From an uncultured Bacillota bacterium (GTDB lineage Bacteria; Bacillota; JAAYKD01), in NCBI GenBank assembly GCA_937897315.1, contig CALCNS010000073.1:1-9294 (forward strand): 9,294 nucleotides of DNA. Direction: 5' to 3'. The notes under the pieces are model-generated. The model saw nothing but the letters and a program-made list of their open reading frames with translations. It had not been told where the DNA came from and did no database searches. This document shows positions 6,293-9,294 of the stretch, in pieces. The position numbers and the translations under genes are program-made. The number at the start of each line of letters is the position of its first letter. Positions within the stretch are counted from its first letter, which is position 1.

Positions 6293-6946
6293 GTCGTTGG
6301 TGATGTTTCCACTCTGTTTTAATGAGATGGTTTCTCCTAAATATGTGGGCTTAGGGAAAAACAAGGTATAAGCAAAGTCTTTTAATCTTGCTACATATTC
6401 TCGTTGATTGTAATAGGGTTGACCGGCATAGGCTTGTCGCTCTGCCAATGCACCCATGGCGTGTAGGCCTAGGCGTGAAGCCACATAAAGGGCTCGATGT
6501 AAATGATAGGTTTGCGTGACCAAAATGGCTCGTTCCGCTAAGAAAATCTCTTTCAGTCGGTAGAGACTTTCGTAAGTTGAAAAACCGGCATGGTCCATAA
6601 AGATATCTTCGGAAGGGACGCCTGCTTGAATGCAAAAATCCTTCATGATGTTGACCTCATCATAGCTGTCTTCCCCATGATCTCCACTGACCAGTATCTT
6701 AGGAGCGAGCCCCGCCTCATAACAGGCAATACCGGTGAGTAGTCGATCGCGTAGCATGGGAGAGGGTACCCCGCTTGAACTGACGCCAGCACCAAAAATG
6801 AGAATACAGTCATAGTTTGAGGGTTCCAGAGCATCTACCGTTTTGATTTGGTCTTTGGTTGTCTGCACCATGAGTAGATTGATTATGATAGCAAAGATGA
6901 AAGCACCAAGTGGAAGGCATAAGAGTATGAGTAACCAACGTTTCAT
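6281..6946 (-). CDS. SanA/YdcF-type DUF218 membrane-anchored protein
   Basis: This is a 221-residue protein of the SanA/YdcF/ElyC group (DUF218). One hydrophobic N-terminal helix (about residues 4-27, after MKR) would anchor it with the rest outside the membrane. The domain starts with YDCILIFGAGV (45-55) and continues with PSPMLRDRL (61-69), ILVSGDHGEDSYDEVNIM (84-101), a D-x-x-G-x-STYES segment (118-127) and VTQTYHLHRALYVASRLG (143-160). These are the family's conserved acidic, Ser/Thr and His-x-x-Arg positions, spaced as in SanA. Relatives affect envelope integrity and vancomycin sensitivity, but the reaction is not established. AAAGGA (6955-6960) lies 8 nt before the ATG. It has its own promoter and terminator, so it is probably monocistronic. 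It is the shorter SanA-like form. Confidence 0.85.
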   Translation of the reverse strand: MKRWLLILLCLPLGAFIFAIIINLLMVQTTKDQIKTVDALEPSNYDCILIFGAGVSSSGVPSPMLRDRLLTGIACYEAGLAPKILVSGDHGEDSYDEVNIMKDFCIQAGVPSEDIFMDHAGFSTYESLYRLKEIFLAERAILVTQTYHLHRALYVASRLGLHAMGALAERQAYAGQPYYNQREYVARLKDFAYTLFFPKPTYLGETISLKQSGNITNDKPR

Positions 6947-6978
6947 CCTATTTTTCCTTTCCGAAAGAAGTACTTTTT

Positions 6979-7007
6979 ATTATAAGGTTCTTTCCGGAAA
7001 AAGGCAA
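6979..7007 (-). promoter_or_regulatory. Promoter of the SanA/YdcF-like gene
   Basis: On the minus strand there is -35 TTGCCT (7002-7007), a 17-nt spacer and a perfect -10 TATAAT (6979-6984), predicting a start near 6972 and a short leader of about 26 nt. It begins immediately after the rubrerythrin terminator. A 7-bp inverted repeat, GAAAGAA (6963-6969) with TTCTTTC (6988-6994), brackets the -10 box and start site and could be an operator. Confidence 0.78.
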
Positions 7008-7008
7008 G

Positions 7009-7045
7009 AAAAAGCCATCCCAAAGGAAAATCCCTAGGATGGCTT
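7009..7045 (-). terminator. Intrinsic terminator of rubrerythrin
   Basis: A perfect 9-bp stem (AAGCCATCC at 7012-7020 with GGATGGCTT at 7037-7045) encloses a 16-nt loop. On the minus strand the stem is followed by TTTTTC. It starts 12 nt after the rubrerythrin stop codon. On the plus strand no T-run follows, so it acts in one direction. Confidence 0.85.
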
Positions 7046-7057
7046 AAGAAAAAAAGT

Positions 7058-7597
7058 TTAGTAATTGGTTGCGTGAATTTTGAAGAATGCTTGAGGATGG
7101 TCACAAACCGGGCACATCGCAGGGGCGTTCACTGCTTCTACAATATGACCGCAGTTGGTGCAATGCCAAGCAACCACTTCACATTTTTTAAAGACACTGG
7201 CATCTTCAATGTTTTTCGCTAATTTCAGATAACGGGCTTCATGATGCTTTTCAATGTTGGCAACCGCTTCAAACAAATAAGCGATTTTGGCAAAACCTTC
7301 AGCTTTGGCGGTTTTGGCAAACCCGGCATACATATCGGTCCACTCATAATTTTCGCCGGCGGCGGCATCTTTAAGGTTGGTTAAAGTATCGGGAACTCCA
7401 CCATTATGCAGTAATTTGAACCATAATTTGGCATGTTCGCGTTCGTTGCCGGAGGTTTCGGCAAAAATCTCGGAAATTTGCACGAAGCCATCTTTTTTGG
7501 CTTGAGAAGAATAGTATGAGTACTTATTGGTAGCCATGGATTCGCCTGCAAATGCGGTCTGTAAATTTTGTTCAGTCTTTGAACCTTTCAATTCCAT
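7058..7597 (-). CDS. rbr: Rubrerythrin (diiron peroxidase with C-terminal rubredoxin domain)
   Basis: This 179-residue cytoplasmic enzyme reduces hydrogen peroxide to water using electrons that arrive through its rubredoxin domain. The ferritin-like four-helix bundle (about 1-135) shows the diiron ligand pattern: E19 in FAGES, E52-x2-H55 in NEREHAK, acidic residues at 82, 85 and 100, and E116-x2-H119 in IEKHHEARY. The C-terminal rubredoxin-like domain has C146-x2-C149 and C162-x2-C165 for one Fe(Cys)4 centre. Domain order and length are those of classical rubrerythrin, and all iron ligands appear present. AGGAGG (7605-7610) lies 7 nt before the ATG. It has its own promoter and terminator and diverges from the pyr operon. 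In this anaerobic setting it probably protects oxygen-sensitive enzymes such as the nearby hydrogenase (inference). Confidence 0.95.
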   Translation of the reverse strand: MELKGSKTEQNLQTAFAGESMATNKYSYYSSQAKKDGFVQISEIFAETSGNEREHAKLWFKLLHNGGVPDTLTNLKDAAAGENYEWTDMYAGFAKTAKAEGFAKIAYLFEAVANIEKHHEARYLKLAKNIEDASVFKKCEVVAWHCTNCGHIVEAVNAPAMCPVCDHPQAFFKIHATNY

Positions 7598-7618
7598 TGT
7601 CGTTCCTCCTTATTTTTG

Positions 7619-7665
7619 AGAATAGTTATCAGTAATATTCTATAAGAAGCTGAGGATTTTGTCAA
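7619..7665 (-). promoter_or_regulatory. Promoter of rubrerythrin with an inverted repeat at the start site
   Basis: On the minus strand there is -35 TTGACA (7660-7665), a 17-nt spacer and -10 TAGAAT (7637-7642), predicting a start near 7630. A perfect 6-bp inverted repeat, AGAATA (7619-7624) with TATTCT (7636-7641), overlaps the -10 box and spans the start site, which is where a repressor would act. It does not match a PerR box well, so no regulator is named. Confidence 0.78.
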
Positions 7666-7698
7666 GCAAAGATGTAGTGTCGTGTTGAAAATTCGCAC

Positions 7699-7727
7699 TT
7701 GACAACAGAAACTCAGTCCTTTATACT
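7699..7727 (+). promoter_or_regulatory. Promoter of the pyr operon
   Basis: There is a consensus -35 TTGACA (7699-7704), a 17-nt spacer and -10 TATACT (7722-7727), predicting a start near 7734 and an untranslated leader of about 155 nt before pyrB. Its -35 box is 33 bp from the divergent rubrerythrin -35 box. Confidence 0.87.
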
Positions 7728-7748
7728 ACAAGGAGTATCCGGCTAAAT

Positions 7749-7780
7749 CCTTTAAGTTCAGTCCTGTGAGACGAGCAAGG
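7749..7780 (+). promoter_or_regulatory. PyrR-binding anti-antiterminator hairpin in the pyr leader
   Basis: The RNA folds as a lower stem CCUU (7749-7752) with AAGG (7777-7780), a one-sided UAA bulge (7753-7755), a stem GUUC (7756-7759) with GAGC (7773-7776), a bulged A (7760), and a stem GUC (7761-7763) with GAC (7770-7772) around the loop CUGUGA. The stretch AGUCCUGUGAGAC fits the PyrR-binding consensus ARUCCNGNGAGGY except for one G-to-A change. PyrR with bound UMP would stabilise this hairpin and let the downstream terminator form. The alternative antiterminator pairs 7769-7773 (AGACG) with 7811-7815 (CGUCU), extendable with a mismatch to 7776 and 7808. This destroys both the PyrR hairpin and the terminator. 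No pyrR gene is in this window. Confidence 0.88.
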
Positions 7781-7810
7781 TGAGGGGGAAACATCATGTT
7801 ATATACTGTA

Positions 7811-7846
7811 CGTCTATCCTTTTTTACCAAGGGATAGGCGTTTTTT
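7811..7846 (+). terminator. Attenuator terminator of the pyr operon
   Basis: A 9-bp stem (CGTCTATCC at 7811-7819 with GGATAGGCG at 7832-7840, one G-U pair) encloses a 12-nt loop and is followed by TTTTTT (7841-7846). It lies between the promoter and pyrB, 43 nt before the ATG, so it must be suppressed for expression. Its 5' arm can pair instead with the PyrR hairpin, which makes it the attenuation switch. Confidence 0.9.
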
Positions 7847-7888
7847 ATTGCTTTTTTGGCAATGTGCGATGGAAAAGGAGAGGGTAGT

Positions 7889-8818
7889 ATGAGTTTTATT
7901 GGGAAAGATATCTTAGGGTTAGAGCAGATGAGTCGCGAACAAATGTCATTGATTTTACATGAAGCACAAACGATGAAGAAAATTGTGGAGCAACCCATCA
8001 AGAAAACCAGCCAATTGCGAGGTAAAGTGGTGGTGAATTTGTTCTATGAACCCTCCACAAGAACCCGAAGTTCATTCGAATTGGCCGGGAAATATTTAGG
8101 AGCCGATGTCATCAATGTGACAACCTCCACCTCCAGCGTCGTGAAAGGCGAAACCTTGCTCGATACCGCTCGAACCATTCAACAACTGGGAACCGATGTC
8201 CTGGTGATGCGTCATGGGGCTTCCGGAGCTCCTCATTTCTTGGCAAAGCAATTGAAATGCAGCGTCATCAATGCAGGCGATGGCATGCATGAGCACCCGA
8301 CTCAGGGCTTATTGGACTTGTATACGATGTTAGATAAATTGGGGAGTCTGGAAGGAAAGAAGTGCGTCATTTTAGGGGATGTTGCACATAGCCGGGTGGC
8401 TCGCTCCAATATTTATGCGATGCAAAAATTCGGTGCAAGCGTTGTATTATGTGGGCCGAAAACCTTAATGCCGATTGAGGCACGTTCTTGGGGTGTGCAA
8501 GTGACTCACAACATAGAAGAAGCGGTCAAGGATGCCGATGTGATCAATGTGTTGCGATTGCAGTTGGAACGTCAGAAGAAGGGGTTGTTTCCCAGCATTC
8601 GTGAATATCACGCGTATTGGGGATTGGACAGCCGACGACTGCTGCTGGCGAAAGATCATGCTTTGGTGATGCATCCTGGGCCCATGAACAGGGGTGTAGA
8701 GATTTCTACGTCCGTGGCAGATGGTACGCAATCGACGATTGAAGAACAAGTGACCAACGGAGTGGCCATTCGCATGGCGCTACTGAATTTGTTAGCCGGA
8801 GGGAATCATCATGAATAG
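7889..8818 (+). CDS. pyrB: Aspartate carbamoyltransferase catalytic subunit
   Basis: This 309-residue enzyme joins carbamoyl phosphate and L-aspartate to form N-carbamoyl-L-aspartate, step 2 of UMP synthesis. The carbamoyl phosphate loop is [13 protein letters not shown] (52-64). The 80s loop is [12 protein letters not shown] (82-93), whose Ser and Lys reach into the neighbouring active site of the trimer. Further motifs are [11 protein letters not shown] (107-117), [11 protein letters not shown] (136-146), VLRLQLERQ (221-229, aspartate binding) and the [11 protein letters not shown] loop (262-272). The length is typical of the unregulated bacterial catalytic chain, and no pyrI regulatory subunit is visible. 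ATG 7889 is chosen because AAGGAG (7875-7880) lies 8 nt upstream; the in-frame TTG at 7856 lies upstream of that site. It is the first gene after the PyrR attenuator, and its end overlaps pyrC. Confidence 0.97.
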   Translation: MSFIGKDILGLEQMSREQMSLILHEAQTMKKIVEQPIKKTSQLRGKVVVNLFYEPSTRTRSSFELAGKYLGADVINVTTSTSSVVKGETLLDTARTIQQLGTDVLVMRHGASGAPHFLAKQLKCSVINAGDGMHEHPTQGLLDLYTMLDKLGSLEGKKCVILGDVAHSRVARSNIYAMQKFGASVVLCGPKTLMPIEARSWGVQVTHNIEEAVKDADVINVLRLQLERQKKGLFPSIREYHAYWGLDSRRLLLAKDHALVMHPGPMNRGVEISTSVADGTQSTIEEQVTNGVAIRMALLNLLAGGNHHE

Positions 8819-9294
8819 AATACTTCTAAAAGGAGGTCGAATCATCGACCCGACCTTACACATAGACCAGATGGGTGATCTGCTCATCGTGGAGGACCTG
8901 ATTCATGCCGTGGGTGATGGCCTTACCGATGAAAAAGCTCTTGTGGTAGATTGTCAGGGTAAAATCATTGCTCCAGGCTTCATCGATGCACACGTGCATT
9001 TGCGTGAACCAGGACTGGAGTATAAAGAAGACATTGAAAGCGGTGCAAAAGCCGCTGCAGCCGGTGGATTTACAGCCGTTTGTTGTATGCCCAATACCAA
9101 GCCCATTTGCGATAACCGAAGCCTAGTCGAGTTTATTCAACGTCGTGCCGAACAGGTAGGGGCAGCCAAAGTCTACCCATTGGCTGCCATCACCAAAGGA
9201 GAACAAGGGGAAGAGCTCACGGAAATGGGTGAGTTGAGACAGTGTGGAGCTGTTGGGATTTCTGATGATGGAAAACCGGTCATCAATGGTGAAG
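8811..9294 (+). CDS. pyrC: Dihydroorotase, type I (N-terminal part, runs off the window)
   Basis: The visible 161 residues are the start of a zinc amidohydrolase that cyclises N-carbamoyl-aspartate to dihydroorotate, step 3 of UMP synthesis. A short beta domain (1-55, including [14 protein letters not shown]) leads to the metal and substrate motif [13 protein letters not shown] (56-68; H61 and H63 bind zinc, R65 binds substrate). CMPNTKP (92-98) and [12 protein letters not shown] (125-136) follow, then the SDDGKPV segment (151-157), whose aspartate replaces the carboxylated lysine of type II enzymes as metal ligand. The remaining histidine ligands and catalytic aspartate lie beyond the right edge. 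It starts inside pyrB with an 8-bp overlap (8811-8818), and GGAGGG (8798-8803) lies 7 nt before the ATG, indicating translational coupling to pyrB. Confidence 0.96.
   Translation, partial: MNRILLKGGRIIDPTLHIDQMGDLLIVEDLIHAVGDGLTDEKALVVDCQGKIIAPGFIDAHVHLREPGLEYKEDIESGAKAAAAGGFTAVCCMPNTKPICDNRSLVEFIQRRAEQVGAAKVYPLAAITKGEQGEELTEMGELRQCGAVGISDDGKPVINGE

Noticed and set aside
7621..7635. PerR box in the rubrerythrin promoter
   Set aside because: By eye only about 8 of 14 informative positions match TTATAATnATTATAA, no better than expected in AT-rich promoter DNA.
7847..7863. Small hairpin ATTGC/GCAAT after the pyr attenuator
   Set aside because: It has only 5 base pairs around a T-rich loop and no following T-run; too weak to call a second terminator.
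7856..7888. Longer pyrB reading frame from a TTG codon at 7856
   Set aside because: It would place the good AAGGAG site inside the gene and start right after the attenuator T-run. ATG 7889 has the proper site 8 nt upstream and gives the normal PyrB N-terminus.
7726..8001. Minus-strand open frame across the pyr leader and the start of pyrB
   Set aside because: It runs antisense to the attenuator and pyrB and has no recognisable motif.
1..9294. Mobile element, phage, CRISPR array or defence system
   Set aside because: I saw no transposase or integrase motifs, no regularly spaced repeats, and no terminal inverted repeats or target duplications.

Overview
The window looks like chromosomal DNA from an anaerobic, low-to-mid G+C Firmicute (Clostridia or a relative). 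The signs are strong AGGAGG ribosome binding sites, consensus sigma-A-type promoters, U-tract terminators, a PyrR-type pyrimidine attenuator, a trimeric NADH-linked [FeFe] hydrogenase and a rubrerythrin. I cannot name the genus from sequence alone. I see no mobile element, CRISPR array, tRNA or rRNA.

Layout from left to right. (1) 110-1752, plus strand: a LysR-type regulator and a class I SAM-dependent methyltransferase 20 nt downstream, closed by a strong hairpin terminator. (2) 5961-1791, minus strand: an operon hydC-hydB-hydA (NuoE-like, NuoF-like and catalytic [FeFe] subunits, equivalent to HndA, HndC and HndD). It is tightly packed, with the motif TAGGAGG fusing stop codon and ribosome binding site at both internal junctions. 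It is driven by a TTGACA-N16-TATACT promoter, and two dyads resembling Rex or Crp/Fnr operators lie about 115 and 145 bp upstream of the start of transcription. (3) 6946-6281, minus strand: a SanA/YdcF-type DUF218 membrane-anchored protein with its own promoter and a terminator embedded in its last codons. (4) 7597-7058, minus strand: rubrerythrin with its own promoter and terminator. (5) 7699 onward, plus strand: a pyrimidine operon with a consensus promoter, a PyrR-binding hairpin, an intrinsic terminator, pyrB, and an overlapping pyrC that runs off the right edge.

How the genes work together. HydC, HydB and HydA together carry the cofactor set of the soluble hydrogenases that couple NAD(H) and ferredoxin to H2, so this locus probably disposes of or takes up reducing equivalents according to redox state. 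Rubrerythrin removes peroxide and would protect oxygen-sensitive enzymes such as the hydrogenase. PyrB and PyrC catalyse steps 2 and 3 of de novo UMP synthesis, and the leader shows feedback control by the pyrimidine pool. Rubrerythrin and pyr are divergent neighbours sharing one short promoter region.

Most content belongs to known families. The parts most worth following up are regulatory: the paired operators upstream of hydC, the compact PyrR attenuator, and the unexplained LysR-methyltransferase pair.
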